A stretch of DNA of 64,000 bases from an uncultured Gammaproteobacteria bacterium. GTDB taxonomy: Bacteria; Pseudomonadota; Gammaproteobacteria; Steroidobacterales; GCA-2729495. The stretch is from assembly GCA_937921935.1 (NCBI GenBank), contig CAKZWQ010000005.1:1-64000 (forward strand). Direction: 5' to 3'. The notes beneath the pieces are model-generated. The model worked only from the letters and a program-made list of their open reading frames with translations, did no database searches and was not told the origin of the DNA. The translations under genes and the position numbers were made by a program. This document shows, piece by piece, positions 52,903 to 63,629 of this stretch (position 1 is the first letter of the stretch; the number at the start of each line of letters is the position of its first letter).

Positions 52903-54336
52903 ATGCGTCGCACGAAAATCATTGCCACCCTGGGCCCCGCTACCGACGGTATTGAGTCGCAGCGACAGTTGCTGCAGGCCGGCGTTGATTTGGTGCGCAT
53001 TAATTTTTCCCATGGCGACTGGGCACAGCACGAGGGGCGCGTGACCGAGGTGCGCGAGGCAGCCGAGGAGGCAGGTCTCTACGTCGCTATTCTGGGTGAC
53101 CTGCAGGGGCCCAAGATCAGGATTCAGCGTTTCCGTAACGGACCCATCACGCTGGAGGAGGGGCAGGAGTTTGTGCTGGATTCCTCCCTGGCGGCGGATG
53201 CCGGAGATGAACGTGCCGTGGGCGTTGCCTATGCGAGCCTGGCCAACGATGTTTCTCCCGGCGACACCCTCTTGCTGGATGACGGCCAGATCGTACTCAG
53301 CATAGGCGCCGTCGCCGGCCCGCGCATCGTCTGCACCGTGCAGGTCGGTGGTGTGCTTGGCGACAACAAGGGTATTAACCGGCAGGGTGGCGGACTGTCA
53401 GCCCCGGCTCTTACCGACAAGGACAAGGAAGATCTGCGACGTGCAGCCCGCCTGGACTTTGACTGGATTGCGGTGTCGTTTGTGCGTTCGGCGGCAGATC
53501 TCACTGAGGCCCGCCAGTGTCTGGAAGATGCCGGCAGTCACGCACGAATCGTGGCGAAGATTGAACGCACGGAGGCTGTTGATCACCTCGAAGCGATTAT
53601 TGACGCGAGCGACGCGGTCATGGTGGCACGGGGCGACCTGGCTGTGGAGACGGGCTATGCCGGTCTGACCGGCCTCCAGAAGCGCATCATTCGCACCACC
53701 CGACGCCGACACAAGGTATCCATCACGGCAACACAGATGATGGAGTCCATGATTCACTCTCAGGTGCCGACGCGGGCGGAAGTGTCGGATGTGGCCAATG
53801 CCGTCATGGATGGCACGGATGCGGTGATGCTCTCGGCAGAAACCGCGGTGGGTGAGTTCCCCGTTAAGGCGGTGGCTGCCATGGCGGAGGTCTGCATCGG
53901 CGCCGAGACCTACCATCAGTCGGCAGCGCCCATGAGTCGGCACCGCATGGAAGATCGCTTTGGCCGCGTCGACGAAGCCGTGGCTATGGCCTCCATGTAC
54001 ACCGCCAATCATCTGGATGTGCAGGCCATCATCGCCCTGACAGAGTCCGGTTCTACCCCCCTGTGGATGTCACGGGTCAGGTCCGATATCCCGATCTTTG
54101 CCCTGGCGCGCCATTCAGAAACCTTGCGACGGGTGGCCCTGTACAGGGGCGTTTATCCGATTGCCTTCGATGCCATGCACAGTGACCCGCAACGCCTGTA
54201 CCAGGATGTCTTTGAAACCCTCATTGGCATGGGCCGGGTCAGCCTGGGTGACCTGGTTATTCTGACCAAGGGCGACCAGGAAGGCGTGACCGGTGGCACC
54301 AATGCGCTGAAGATTCTGCACGTGACCGGTCAGTGA
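52903..54336 (+). CDS. pyk: Pyruvate kinase
   Basis: TKIIATLGPATDG, VRINFSHG, MVARGDLAVETGYAGL, TQMMESMI. Confidence 0.98.
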   Translation: MRRTKIIATLGPATDGIESQRQLLQAGVDLVRINFSHGDWAQHEGRVTEVREAAEEAGLYVAILGDLQGPKIRIQRFRNGPITLEEGQEFVLDSSLAADAGDERAVGVAYASLANDVSPGDTLLLDDGQIVLSIGAVAGPRIVCTVQVGGVLGDNKGINRQGGGLSAPALTDKDKEDLRRAARLDFDWIAVSFVRSAADLTEARQCLEDAGSHARIVAKIERTEAVDHLEAIIDASDAVMVARGDLAVETGYAGLTGLQKRIIRTTRRRHKVSITATQMMESMIHSQVPTRAEVSDVANAVMDGTDAVMLSAETAVGEFPVKAVAAMAEVCIGAETYHQSAAPMSRHRMEDRFGRVDEAVAMASMYTANHLDVQAIIALTESGSTPLWMSRVRSDIPIFALARHSETLRRVALYRGVYPIAFDAMHSDPQRLYQDVFETLIGMGRVSLGDLVILTKGDQEGVTGGTNALKILHVTGQ

Positions 54337-54421
54337 ATACGCGCAGGGCCAGCTTCCAATTGATCCCCCGGCAACCGCTAAGCTGTCCTGGCTAGTGCAG
54401 CCGTCCCGCCCGGGGTATCTA

Positions 54422-54448
54422 CGGGTCGCGTGCGCCGCCGGCGACCCG
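54422..54448. terminator. Strong hairpin downstream of pyk (possible terminator, no U-tract)
   Basis: CGGGTCGC (54422-54429) / GCGACCCG (54441-54448), 11-nt loop. Confidence 0.4.
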
Positions 54449-54513
54449 CGATGATGCAATACGCCTGAATTTAATCAGCCGGACCGGACCTGGCCGGCCG
54501 CCAGAGATGGACC

Positions 54514-55857
54514 ATGACCACAGATAATGCCAATTTCATACAACGCTTTATGAAGATGGCCTCGAAAATCGAGGCGCGGGAACTGAAGTCAGTCCTGCTG
54601 TCTTTCGCTTTCGTTTTAATCCTGATGTCGGCCTATTACATCCTTCGCCCGGTGCGGGATGCCATGGCCAGCGACTGGACGGATACGGAGGTCAGTTTTC
54701 TCTGGAATCTGAATTTCTTCATTAGTTGTGCCGTCGTTGCGATTTACGGCATTGCGGTGTCGAAGATTCGCTTCCGTGTTCTCGTTCCGAGTGTGTATGC
54801 GTTTTTTGGTATCAGCTTCGTCGCTTTTTTCTTCGCCATCAGCGCTATTGAAGATAGGGACTTTGTCGATAAGTCCTTTTACGTTTGGCTAAGCGTCTTC
54901 AGTCTGTTCCATATCTCCGTGTTCTGGAGCTTTATGGGGGACCTGTATACCAAGGAGCAGGCCAAGCGATTATTTGCATTTATTGCCGCGGGCGCTGCGG
55001 CGGGCGGTATCATCGGTCCAGCCATTGCGGCGATCTTTGCGCCCCTGGTAGGAAATGATCAGTTGATGCTGGTTTCTGCCGTGATGCTGGTGATTCCGAT
55101 CCCGATCATTTTGTTCCTCGAACGCCTCAAGGTCGTGGAACTGCACAATGAAGATGTGCATGCTGACCTGAGTTCTGCGCGAATCGGCGGCAATCCCTTT
55201 GCGGGTTTCAAGATGTTCGTGAGTAATCCCTATTTGCTCGCTATCGGTGGCTTCATCCTGCTTTATACCGCCGTCGGTTCCTTCGTCTATTTTGAGCAGA
55301 AGAATTTACTGGCTGAATTTGAGCGGCCGGAACGCGCCCAGATTCTTGCCATCGTTGATCTGGTCGTGAATGTGCTGACTTTTGTGATTGGTTTGTTTGT
55401 GACTGGTCGATTGGCTACGCGCTTTGGCATGGCGACAACCCTGGCCATGGTGCCTTTCTTTATTGCCGCCGGCCTGGTTGTGCTGGCCTTTGCCCCGATT
55501 CTGATGGTCGCGCTGGTGCTGCAGGTTGCCCGTCGCGTGGGTAACTACGCCATTACTCGCCCGGGTCGGGAGATGCTCTTTACCGCGGTAGACCGGGAGA
55601 CCCGTTTCAAGGCGAAACCCGTGATCGATATTGTGGTCTACCGGGGCGGCGACGCCATCAGCAGCATTGCCTTTGCTGGTCTGACGGATGGCGTTGGCCT
55701 GGGCCTGGGGGCCATGGCCGCCATCGGTGCAGGTATAGCCACCGCCTGGGGTGCCGTTGGCGCCTTCCTTGGCCGTAGCTTCAGCAATCTCGAGGATCAT
55801 CGGGTCGGTACCGGCGACCAGGGCGGGGCGGGCGCAGCCGCCACCAGCAAAGTTTAA
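54514..55857 (+). CDS. MFS transporter resembling ADP/ATP translocase (NTP/NDP antiporter) family
   Basis: Multi-TM; ILMSAYYILRPVRDAMASDW; SLFHISVFWSFMGDLYTKEQAKRLF. Confidence 0.75.
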   Translation: MTTDNANFIQRFMKMASKIEARELKSVLLSFAFVLILMSAYYILRPVRDAMASDWTDTEVSFLWNLNFFISCAVVAIYGIAVSKIRFRVLVPSVYAFFGISFVAFFFAISAIEDRDFVDKSFYVWLSVFSLFHISVFWSFMGDLYTKEQAKRLFAFIAAGAAAGGIIGPAIAAIFAPLVGNDQLMLVSAVMLVIPIPIILFLERLKVVELHNEDVHADLSSARIGGNPFAGFKMFVSNPYLLAIGGFILLYTAVGSFVYFEQKNLLAEFERPERAQILAIVDLVVNVLTFVIGLFVTGRLATRFGMATTLAMVPFFIAAGLVVLAFAPILMVALVLQVARRVGNYAITRPGREMLFTAVDRETRFKAKPVIDIVVYRGGDAISSIAFAGLTDGVGLGLGAMAAIGAGIATAWGAVGAFLGRSFSNLEDHRVGTGDQGGAGAAATSKV

Positions 55858-55869
55858 GTCAGCACCACT

Positions 55870-56400
55870 TTATTCGGTCGCGGCCATCAGGGTCTTCAAA
55901 TCACCCAGAACTTCTTCTGAGTGTGTGCCAGGGCTGACCTTGGTGTAGTGCTTGGCAAGCTTCCCGTCGGGATCAATCAGAAAGCTCTCGCGTGACGCCA
56001 TCCGAAAGCTGCCAATCTTTGTCAGCACGCCATAGGCCTGGGCGGTCTCGCCCCCGGCATCGGACAAAAGGCTGAAGGGCAGGCTGTACTTCTCGGCAAA
56101 TTCCGCATGGGAGGCCACATCGTCCAGGCTGACGCCGATAACCGTGGCGCCAATCTCTTCAAAAGCAAAGATATTGTCTCGAAAAGCGCAGGCCTCGGTG
56201 GTGCAGCCGGGCGTATCGTCTTTGGGATAGAAATACAGGGCGACCCAGCGGCCCTGGTATTGATCCAGGGTATGCCATTCGCCGTTCTGGTCCTGCAGGC
56301 GGAAATCTGGCGCCTGGCTGCCTTCAGGCGGCGAGGCATAGGCGGCGGCCGCGAACAGAAAAGCGGCTAAGAGCAAGGGCAGGCGGGGGCAAGTCTGCAT
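55870..56400 (-). CDS. Exported Bcp/PrxQ-type peroxiredoxin
   Basis: Signal peptide; FYPKDDTPGCTTEACAFRD. Confidence 0.93.
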   Translation of the reverse strand: MQTCPRLPLLLAAFLFAAAAYASPPEGSQAPDFRLQDQNGEWHTLDQYQGRWVALYFYPKDDTPGCTTEACAFRDNIFAFEEIGATVIGVSLDDVASHAEFAEKYSLPFSLLSDAGGETAQAYGVLTKIGSFRMASRESFLIDPDGKLAKHYTKVSPGTHSEEVLGDLKTLMAATE

Positions 56401-56485
56401 TTTTTCATCTCCTTGGCGATGCGCATCACAGAGCAGGCATTAAGTGGTGGTCGCTGGCCTGACCACCCGCTAACATTTCGTCAAG

Positions 56486-57754
56486 ATGGGGCGAATCGAT
56501 TCCAGCGGCGGGCAGCGCGCCTGGGCTCAGAATATCGGGCTCGTATTGCCAGGCGGCGGCGCTCGCTGTGCCTATCAGGTCGGCGTGCTCAAAGGTCTGG
56601 CGGAGATCTTACCCCGCCGAGCGCCCAGTCCCTTCCCCGTCATCAGCGGCACTTCCGCAGGCGCCATCAACGCCGTGGTTCTGGCTACCCGGGCTCGACT
56701 GTTCCGTCACGGGGTCGCAGATCTGGAGCGGGTCTGGGGTAATTTCCGCACCGACCAGGTATTTCGGGCCGATGCGGGCACGATGGCCAAGAGCAGCGCC
56801 CACTGGCTGTTCGCCCTGGTCTTTGGTGGTCTGGGCGTGCGCAACCCCCGTTCTTTGCTGGATAACGAGCCCCTGGCGCAACTGCTGGGGCGGAATATTC
56901 GCTTTGATGCGATTGGCGAGAGTATCCGCAAGGGCTACCTGGATGCGGTGGCGGTTACCGCCGCCGGCTATGGCTCCGCCCGTTCTCTGACTTTCTATGA
57001 GGGCCGCGAGGATCTGGAGCCGTGGGTGCGGGTCCGTCGCAAGGGTAAGCCCACAAATCTGGGCCAGCAGCACCTCATGGCCAGTGTGGCTGCCCCGCTG
57101 GTGTTTCCGCCCGTGCAGATTGGGCGGGAGTATTTCGGCGACGGGGCCATGCGTCAGGCGACGCCCCTGTCGCCTGCCGTGCGGCTGGGGGCCGAGCGGC
57201 TGCTGGTGATTGGTTGCCGGAACGAGGTACCCGATCCGGAGCCGGCGGCCGATACCGAGGTGCCGTACCCGAGTTTTGGCCGCATTGCCGGCTATATGCT
57301 GGATGCGCTGTTAATGGATGGCTTGTCCTCAGACCTGGAGCGCCTGACCCGCATCAACCTGATTCTTGACCAGATGCCCGGTCGGCAGATGTCGAGCGAG
57401 GCAGGGACCCTGCGTTTTATTGATGCCCTGATCATGTTCCCCAGCCGTGATGTGCGCGATGTCGCCCTGCGCTACATGCATGAAATGCCCCGCCCCGTGC
57501 GCTTGCTCATGCGTGGCCTGGGCGCCTTGAACTACGGCGGCCGGCAATTGCTCAGCTACCTGCTGTTCGAGGCCGGCTATACGCGCGCCCTGATTGAACT
57601 GGGTTACGAAGACGCCATGACGCGTCGGCATGAACTGCTGGCTTTTCTGGAAGGTGCACCCATGGACTCGCCCACGGGCATCGGAGGCTGGACCGATCTC
57701 AGTGAGGAATACTCTCAGCGCCTGCCGGTCCTGAAAATGCCGCCGGGTAGCTGA
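56486..57754 (+). CDS. Patatin-like phospholipase
   Basis: LPGGGARCAYQVGVLKGL; ISGTSAGAINA. Confidence 0.92.
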   Translation: MGRIDSSGGQRAWAQNIGLVLPGGGARCAYQVGVLKGLAEILPRRAPSPFPVISGTSAGAINAVVLATRARLFRHGVADLERVWGNFRTDQVFRADAGTMAKSSAHWLFALVFGGLGVRNPRSLLDNEPLAQLLGRNIRFDAIGESIRKGYLDAVAVTAAGYGSARSLTFYEGREDLEPWVRVRRKGKPTNLGQQHLMASVAAPLVFPPVQIGREYFGDGAMRQATPLSPAVRLGAERLLVIGCRNEVPDPEPAADTEVPYPSFGRIAGYMLDALLMDGLSSDLERLTRINLILDQMPGRQMSSEAGTLRFIDALIMFPSRDVRDVALRYMHEMPRPVRLLMRGLGALNYGGRQLLSYLLFEAGYTRALIELGYEDAMTRRHELLAFLEGAPMDSPTGIGGWTDLSEEYSQRLPVLKMPPGS

Positions 57755-57755
57755 A

Positions 57756-59105
57756 TCAGGTCAGGAACAGCGCGCCTAAGCCCAGAAAAGTCACGAAGCC
57801 CACCACGTCGGTGACTGTGGTCAGCACCACGGAACCGGCCAGGGCCGGGTCGATGCGCAAGCGGCGCAGGATCAGGGGAATAGTAATTCCGGCCACTGCT
57901 GCCACGACGAGATTCAGTGTGATGGCCGCGGAGATGATCAGGCCCACTTCCCAGGTACTGAAAAAGGCCACGGTGACCAGTCCCACGACCACGGCCCAGG
58001 CCAGGCCGTTAAGCAGCCCCACGGCTGTCTCTTTGGCCATCAGCCAGCGCGTGTTGGACTGTTCCACCCGCCCCAGGGCCAGGCCGCGAATCATCAGGGT
58101 CAGGGTCTGGCTGCCGGCGATGCCGCCCATGCTGGCCACAACGGGCATCAGCACTGCCAGGATCACGACCTGTTCCAGGGTGTCCTCAAACTGACCGACC
58201 ACTGCCGCCGCCAGAAACGCGGTGGCCAGATTAACGCCCAGCCACACGGCCCGCCGTCTCGCGCTGGCGACGACGGGGGCGAACATGTCGTCCTCTTCGT
58301 CCAGGCCCGCCATGCTGAGCACGGCGTGTTCGGCCTGGTCCTCGATGACATCGACCACATCATCAATGGTGATCTGACCGATTAGCCTGCCCTGAGCATC
58401 GACGACAGGTGCCGAGACCAGGTCACGGTTACTGAACTCTCTGGCCACCTCGTCAGCAGGGCTTTCGCAGGGAATCGGATACACGGAGGCGTCCATGACG
58501 GAGATAACGGTGTCCCCCGGATCCCGGGTGACCAGCCGAGACATATACAGGGCGCCCAGGTAGCGACCGTGGCGATCGACGACGAATACCGCATCGGTCT
58601 TGTCGGGAATATCGCCCAGGATGCGCAGGTAGCGCAGCACCACCTCCAGATTTACATCTGGCCGGACGGAGATGGTGTTGGGGTTCATCAGGCCGCCGGC
58701 GCTGTCCTCCGGATAGGCCAGGACATCCTGCAGTCGTTCTTTATCCTGGTCAGACAGGGACCGGATGACCTGCTGGGTAACGGCCTCGGGCAGATCGGCG
58801 ACAAAGTCAGCCAGATCATCCAGGTCCATGCCTTCCGTCGCCGCGACCAGGTCAGCCGCATTCATTTCATCGATGATGCCCGAGCGAACTTCATCGTTGA
58901 GTTCCAGCAGCACATCACCTTCGTCATCGTCATTGACCAGGTCCCAGACGATGGCCCGTTCCGAGGGCGGCAGGGATTCCAACAGATCGGCGATCTCGGC
59001 CGGGTGCAGCGCATGGACCAGCAGTCGCACCTGTCGCAGGGTGCCGCTCTCCAGAGCCTCGCGCAGCAGGCCTAGATCGGTCTTCCGGGTGCTCAGTGCA
59101 TCCAT
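57756..59105 (-). CDS. mgtE: Magnesium transporter MgtE
   Basis: LHPAEIADLLESLPPSERAIVW, CBS domains, five C-terminal TMs. Confidence 0.96.
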   Translation of the reverse strand: MDALSTRKTDLGLLREALESGTLRQVRLLVHALHPAEIADLLESLPPSERAIVWDLVNDDDEGDVLLELNDEVRSGIIDEMNAADLVAATEGMDLDDLADFVADLPEAVTQQVIRSLSDQDKERLQDVLAYPEDSAGGLMNPNTISVRPDVNLEVVLRYLRILGDIPDKTDAVFVVDRHGRYLGALYMSRLVTRDPGDTVISVMDASVYPIPCESPADEVAREFSNRDLVSAPVVDAQGRLIGQITIDDVVDVIEDQAEHAVLSMAGLDEEDDMFAPVVASARRRAVWLGVNLATAFLAAAVVGQFEDTLEQVVILAVLMPVVASMGGIAGSQTLTLMIRGLALGRVEQSNTRWLMAKETAVGLLNGLAWAVVVGLVTVAFFSTWEVGLIISAAITLNLVVAAVAGITIPLILRRLRIDPALAGSVVLTTVTDVVGFVTFLGLGALFLT

Positions 59106-59125
59106 GACGGCCGGCTACCCCCTGA

Positions 59126-60019
59126 CTAGTTGCCAGTCCGGGCCGGCGCCTGCACGGCCGTCGGCAATTCAGTGTGGCGAGTCAGTACATCGGCATACTG
59201 ACCGGCGAGGGCCCGGGCGATGCGCTCTGCCATGTAGACGGAGCGATGCTGGCCGCCGGTGCAGCCCAGGGCTACGGTCAGGTAGTTTCGGTTGAAATCC
59301 AGGTAGCGGGGAATCCAGCGTTGCAGGAAGCCCAGCACGTCCTCGTACATGTCCTGCACGGGCTCGCGGGCGTCCAGGAAATCAATAACGGCTTCGTCCA
59401 GCCCGGTCTGATCTCGCAGGCCCGGCTCCCAGTAAGGATTGGGCAGGCAGCGCAGATCGAAGACGAAATCCGCATCTGCCGGCACACCATGCTTAAAGCC
59501 GAAGGACTCGATAAGGATGGACAGGCCCGGCTGCGTCTTGCTGTGACCGATGCGTTTGCGCAGGGCATCCCGCAGTTCATAGACGCTCGTGCGGGTAGTG
59601 TCGATGATGAGTTCCGCGCTGTCGATGATGGGGCCCAGCAGACGACGTTCCCGGCGGATGGCCTCCTTAAGGCTGGAACCGTCTTCACTGAGCGGGTGTT
59701 TGCGTCGGGTTTCTGCGTAGCGCTTGAGGAGGATATCGTCGGCGGCCTGCAAAAAGACCACTTCGCAGTGCATGCCCTGGTCGCGCAGCTTGCGCATCAG
59801 TTCCGGAACCGAGGCCAGGTCATCTTTGCGGTTGCGTGCATCGACGCCCATGGCCAGGTTGTCGTAGCGGCCGGCTCCCGCGCGGCTGATCTCGGCAAGC
59901 ATGGTCTCCATCAGCATGGCCGGGACATTGTCGATGCAGTAGAAGTCCATGTCCTCAAGCAAATTCAGGGCCACGCTCTTCCCGGAACCGGACAGACCAC
60001 TGACAATGATCAGGCGCAT
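59126..60019 (-). CDS. rapZ: RNase adapter RapZ
   Basis: IIVSGLSGSGKSVALNLLEDMDFYCIDNVPAML; GCTGGQHRSVYMAERI. Confidence 0.97.
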   Translation of the reverse strand: MRLIIVSGLSGSGKSVALNLLEDMDFYCIDNVPAMLMETMLAEISRAGAGRYDNLAMGVDARNRKDDLASVPELMRKLRDQGMHCEVVFLQAADDILLKRYAETRRKHPLSEDGSSLKEAIRRERRLLGPIIDSAELIIDTTRTSVYELRDALRKRIGHSKTQPGLSILIESFGFKHGVPADADFVFDLRCLPNPYWEPGLRDQTGLDEAVIDFLDAREPVQDMYEDVLGFLQRWIPRYLDFNRNYLTVALGCTGGQHRSVYMAERIARALAGQYADVLTRHTELPTAVQAPARTGN

Positions 60020-60021
60020 GC

Positions 60022-60498
60022 TTACTGGTCCGCCCCGTTTTCCTGGGCCGCTGTCTGACAGCGGGAGAGCACGATAGCCGAGGCATCGGCGGGGGAGTTC
60101 GCACGCTCCAGCATCACAAGGCTATCAGGGAGTTTCAGCGCGCGCGCCAGCAAGGGCACTTCCTGAGCATCGGTTTCTGCGGGCAGCAGCAGTCCGAGCA
60201 GCACGGAAACGTCCCGGGCATCATCGGCATCGAATTCTACTGGCTCGCTCAACAGCAGCATGGCGCCCACGGGTTCCGTGATTCCGGCATCCTGACCGTG
60301 GGGAATCGCCACGCCATTGCCCAGGCAGGTACTGCCCAGGCGCTCGCGCTCATTTAACAGGCCGTAAATTTCGGTAGCCGTCAGTTCGCCTGGACCAGTG
60401 GCCAGCAGTGCGCTCAAAGACTCCAGGGCATCCTTGCGACTGCTTGCGTCTGCTTGACAGCGGATGCGATCCGCTGGCAAAAAATTTTGACCCAGCAT
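60022..60498 (-). CDS. ptsN: PTS IIA-like nitrogen regulatory protein
   Basis: ERLGSTCLGNGVAIPHGQ. Confidence 0.94.
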   Translation of the reverse strand: MLGQNFLPADRIRCQADASSRKDALESLSALLATGPGELTATEIYGLLNERERLGSTCLGNGVAIPHGQDAGITEPVGAMLLLSEPVEFDADDARDVSVLLGLLLPAETDAQEVPLLARALKLPDSLVMLERANSPADASAIVLSRCQTAAQENGADQ

Positions 60499-60507
60499 GC
60501 CCGGGCT

Positions 60508-60822
60508 TCAGGAACGCTTGTCGGCGTCCCGGGCATGATGGTCGGTGAGCTTTTCCTTATGTTTGATGATTTGCCGGTCGAGCTTGTCAACCATGCTGTC
60601 GACCGCAGCATACATATCATCTTGTACTGCATCGGCGAACAAGGAGCCCCCGGAGAGATTTACGCGGGCTTCAGCCTTATGGCGCAGCTTTTCCACAGTC
60701 AGAATGCAATGAATATGAGTCACATGATCAAAGTGTCGCTCAAGCTTCTGCAGCTTTTCGTTGATGTACTCCCGCATGGGCGGGGTAATTTCTACATGGT
60801 GACCGGTTAGATTTAGTTGCAT
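60508..60822 (-). CDS. hpf: Ribosome hibernation promoting factor (short HPF)
   Basis: MQLNLTGHHVEITPPMREYINEKLQKLERHFDHV. Confidence 0.96.
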   Translation of the reverse strand: MQLNLTGHHVEITPPMREYINEKLQKLERHFDHVTHIHCILTVEKLRHKAEARVNLSGGSLFADAVQDDMYAAVDSMVDKLDRQIIKHKEKLTDHHARDADKRS

Positions 60823-60863
60823 GACTGTGGTCCTCCTTTTTTCGTTAATTTGGGGCCGAACTG

Positions 60864-62270
60864 CTATCTCGCCGCCTGACGTTTCCGTTCGCTGGAGGGT
60901 GCGATACGCAGAGCCTCTCGGTATTTTGCCACTGTTCGGCGGGCAACATTCACTCCTTCGTTCACCAGCATCTTGGCCAGGGCGCTGTCGCTGAGAGGCT
61001 TGGCCGGGTTTTCCTGTCCGATCAGCCGCCGGATGCGGGCTTTGATGGCCGTGGAAGACTGGCTGGAGCCGTCCGTGCCGGCCAGCTGGCTCGAGAAGAA
61101 GTAACGGAATTCCACGACCCCGCGGGGTGTGTGCATGTATTTGTTCGCGCTGACGCGGGAAATGGTGGATTCATGCATGCCAACGGCTTCTGCTACGTCC
61201 TTCAGGATCATGGGTTTCATGCTTTCTTCGCCATGCTCCAGATAATCCGTTTGCCGCTCAACAATGCACAAGGCGACTTTCATCAGCGTGTCATCGCGAA
61301 TCTCCAGGCTGCGCACCAGGAAACGCGCTTCCTGCAGCTGCGCGCGCAGGGTGTCGTGGCTGCCACCGCCGCGCAACATGGCAGCGTAAGTTTGATTCAC
61401 CTGCAGGCGGGGCGAGTTGCTGCGGTTTAGGTCAACGACCCAGCGTCCATCCTGCTTGCGGACATAGACATCCGGCACCACATATTCAGGCGTGCTTGAT
61501 TCAATCGCCGCGCCAGGGTGGGGATGGCAGGCGCGGATTAGCTCCAGTGCGCCCTCCAGTTCCTCATCTAATGCCGCGTGCTCCCGGCGCAAAGCAGCGT
61601 GATCCCGATCGGCGACCAGATCCAGGGACTGCGCTGCAATGGCTAAGGCCAGTTCGCGTCCCGCCGTATCGTCGGCCAGGTGGCTAAGCTGGATGCTGAT
61701 GCATTCGGCCGGTGTTCTGGCAGCGATCCCGATGGGATCCAGCGTCTGCACCCGTGCCAGGGTCCGTTCCAGTTCCTCGCGAGTGAAGCCGGCTTCGCCG
61801 GCCAGTGTGGACTCGATGGACTCAAGGCTTTCCGTCAGATAGCCATCATCATTCAGGGCATCGATAATGGCGTGGCCCATGACGATTTCGCGGGGAGAGA
61901 AGTGCTCCATCTCCAGTTGCCACAATAGATGTTCGCGCAGGGATTCACCGCTGCGGTCTTCGATATCCGGCCGTCGGCCATCATCGGCCCAGACATCTGC
62001 CCGACTGTCGCGGGGCCCGGGTTCGTCCCAGGTATTGAATTCATCTGCTTCGCCGGCAACCACCTCCGGTGACTCGTCGGCGGGAGTGGCGACTTCGCCC
62101 TCGGGTGGCTCCTCGGCCTCGAGCATGACGTTCTCGGCAAGGGCCTGCTCAAGCTGGGTATTAAGTTCCATCACGGGCATCTGCAGCAGCTTCAAGGCTT
62201 GTTGTAGCTGCGGAGTCATGACCAGCTGCTGGCTGATTCGCAGCTGCAGTGACGGTTTCATTCCGCTCAT
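60864..62270 (-). CDS. rpoN: RNA polymerase sigma-54 factor
   Basis: SLQLRISQQLVMTPQLQQALKLLQ; RpoN box ARRTVAKYREAL. Confidence 0.97.
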   Translation of the reverse strand: MSGMKPSLQLRISQQLVMTPQLQQALKLLQMPVMELNTQLEQALAENVMLEAEEPPEGEVATPADESPEVVAGEADEFNTWDEPGPRDSRADVWADDGRRPDIEDRSGESLREHLLWQLEMEHFSPREIVMGHAIIDALNDDGYLTESLESIESTLAGEAGFTREELERTLARVQTLDPIGIAARTPAECISIQLSHLADDTAGRELALAIAAQSLDLVADRDHAALRREHAALDEELEGALELIRACHPHPGAAIESSTPEYVVPDVYVRKQDGRWVVDLNRSNSPRLQVNQTYAAMLRGGGSHDTLRAQLQEARFLVRSLEIRDDTLMKVALCIVERQTDYLEHGEESMKPMILKDVAEAVGMHESTISRVSANKYMHTPRGVVEFRYFFSSQLAGTDGSSQSSTAIKARIRRLIGQENPAKPLSDSALAKMLVNEGVNVARRTVAKYREALRIAPSSERKRQAAR

Positions 62271-62272
62271 GC

Positions 62273-63016
62273 CTAGAGCCTGAACTCTTCGCCCAGATAA
62301 ACCTTGCGCACTTCCTGGTTATTCAGAATCTCGTCGGGCGGACCTTCTGCGATAACCGAGCCTTCACTCAAAATATAGGCGCGCTCACAAATACCCAGAG
62401 TCTCGCGCACGTTGTGGTCGGTAATCAGCACACCGATGCCGCGGGCGGCCAGGTGGCGAATCGTGCGCTGGATATCCAGCACAGAGATAGGGTCTACCCC
62501 CGCAAAAGGTTCATCCAGCAGGACGAAACGAGGCTCGGCCGCCAGGGCCCGGGCGATTTCCACGCGGCGGCGCTCACCGCCGGACAGGCTCATGCCCAGG
62601 CTTGTGCGGACATGGCTGACATGCAGCTCATCGAGCAACTGCTCCAGCTGGCTCTCCCGATCTGCCCGCGCCAGGCCAGGGCGGGTTTCCAGGATCGCCA
62701 TGACATTTTTTTCAACACTCAGCTTCCTGAAGACCGAGGCCTCCTGGGGCAGGTAGCCCACCCCCATGCGGGCCCGATGATGCATGGGCATATAGGTAAG
62801 GTTCTGGCCGTCCAGGCTGATGCGTCCCGCATCGGCGGTAATCAGGCCCACCAGCATGTAAAAGGCCGTGGTTTTGCCGGCACCATTGGGTCCAAGCAGA
62901 CCCACAACTTCACCGCTGCGAATTTCCAGGGAAATCTGGTTCACAACCTGGCGTAGCTTGAAGCGCTTGCTCAGCCCCTCGGCCCGCAGCGTGCTGGGTT
63001 GTGTTTCAGGAGCCAT
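62273..63016 (-). CDS. lptB: LPS export ABC transporter ATP-binding protein
   Basis: [36 protein letters not shown]. Confidence 0.97.
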   Translation of the reverse strand: MAPETQPSTLRAEGLSKRFKLRQVVNQISLEIRSGEVVGLLGPNGAGKTTAFYMLVGLITADAGRISLDGQNLTYMPMHHRARMGVGYLPQEASVFRKLSVEKNVMAILETRPGLARADRESQLEQLLDELHVSHVRTSLGMSLSGGERRRVEIARALAAEPRFVLLDEPFAGVDPISVLDIQRTIRHLAARGIGVLITDHNVRETLGICERAYILSEGSVIAEGPPDEILNNQEVRKVYLGEEFRL

Positions 63017-63629
63017 CTTGGTCGGCGGACGGCTGAATTTTCATTCTCACCTGACCTTGTTCATCACCATCGGCAATGATGAATTCACGGGTCAGGTCAT
63101 AGGCGATCCGCGGCCCGGAGACTTCGTTGGCGCCATCGCTAACCCAGGCATCGTCAGTCATACGGATCAGATTTGTTTCCAGGTCATATTCCATGATCCG
63201 GGCGCGTCCCTCGGTGAGCTGCTCTTGGCCTTCTCGTTCCTGCTCGAATTTGGCCGGCTGCCCGGTAAGGCGGGCCGACTGCAGGCGGTGATTAAGAAAA
63301 CGTACCTGTGCCGCGTCCGACCACGCACGGGTATTGGCGCTCTGAATTACCACGTTGCCAGTAAACATCCAGACGCTGTCGTCGAAGTCTAGCCCGGTGG
63401 CGATGGCCTGGTCGGCACTGATGCCCATTGCGCCCTGGCGAATGGTCAGATCAGTGAAACTGAGCCTGTCATTGCGCCGGTCGAACTCCGACGAGGCGGC
63501 GTCCAGGCTGATGGGTGCGCTGCGATCAAAGTTGATACCCAGCTCTTCCTGCGCAGCCAAGGAAGTAGCGGCCGCAACAAGGCAGACCAAGGGCCAGCAA
63601 TTTCTAAGGCGTGAACGTCCCTGTGACAT
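63006..63629 (-). CDS. lptA: LPS transport periplasmic protein LptA
   Basis: Signal peptide; [39 protein letters not shown]. Confidence 0.9.
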   Translation of the reverse strand: MSQGRSRLRNCWPLVCLVAAATSLAAQEELGINFDRSAPISLDAASSEFDRRNDRLSFTDLTIRQGAMGISADQAIATGLDFDDSVWMFTGNVVIQSANTRAWSDAAQVRFLNHRLQSARLTGQPAKFEQEREGQEQLTEGRARIMEYDLETNLIRMTDDAWVSDGANEVSGPRIAYDLTREFIIADGDEQGQVRMKIQPSADQDGS

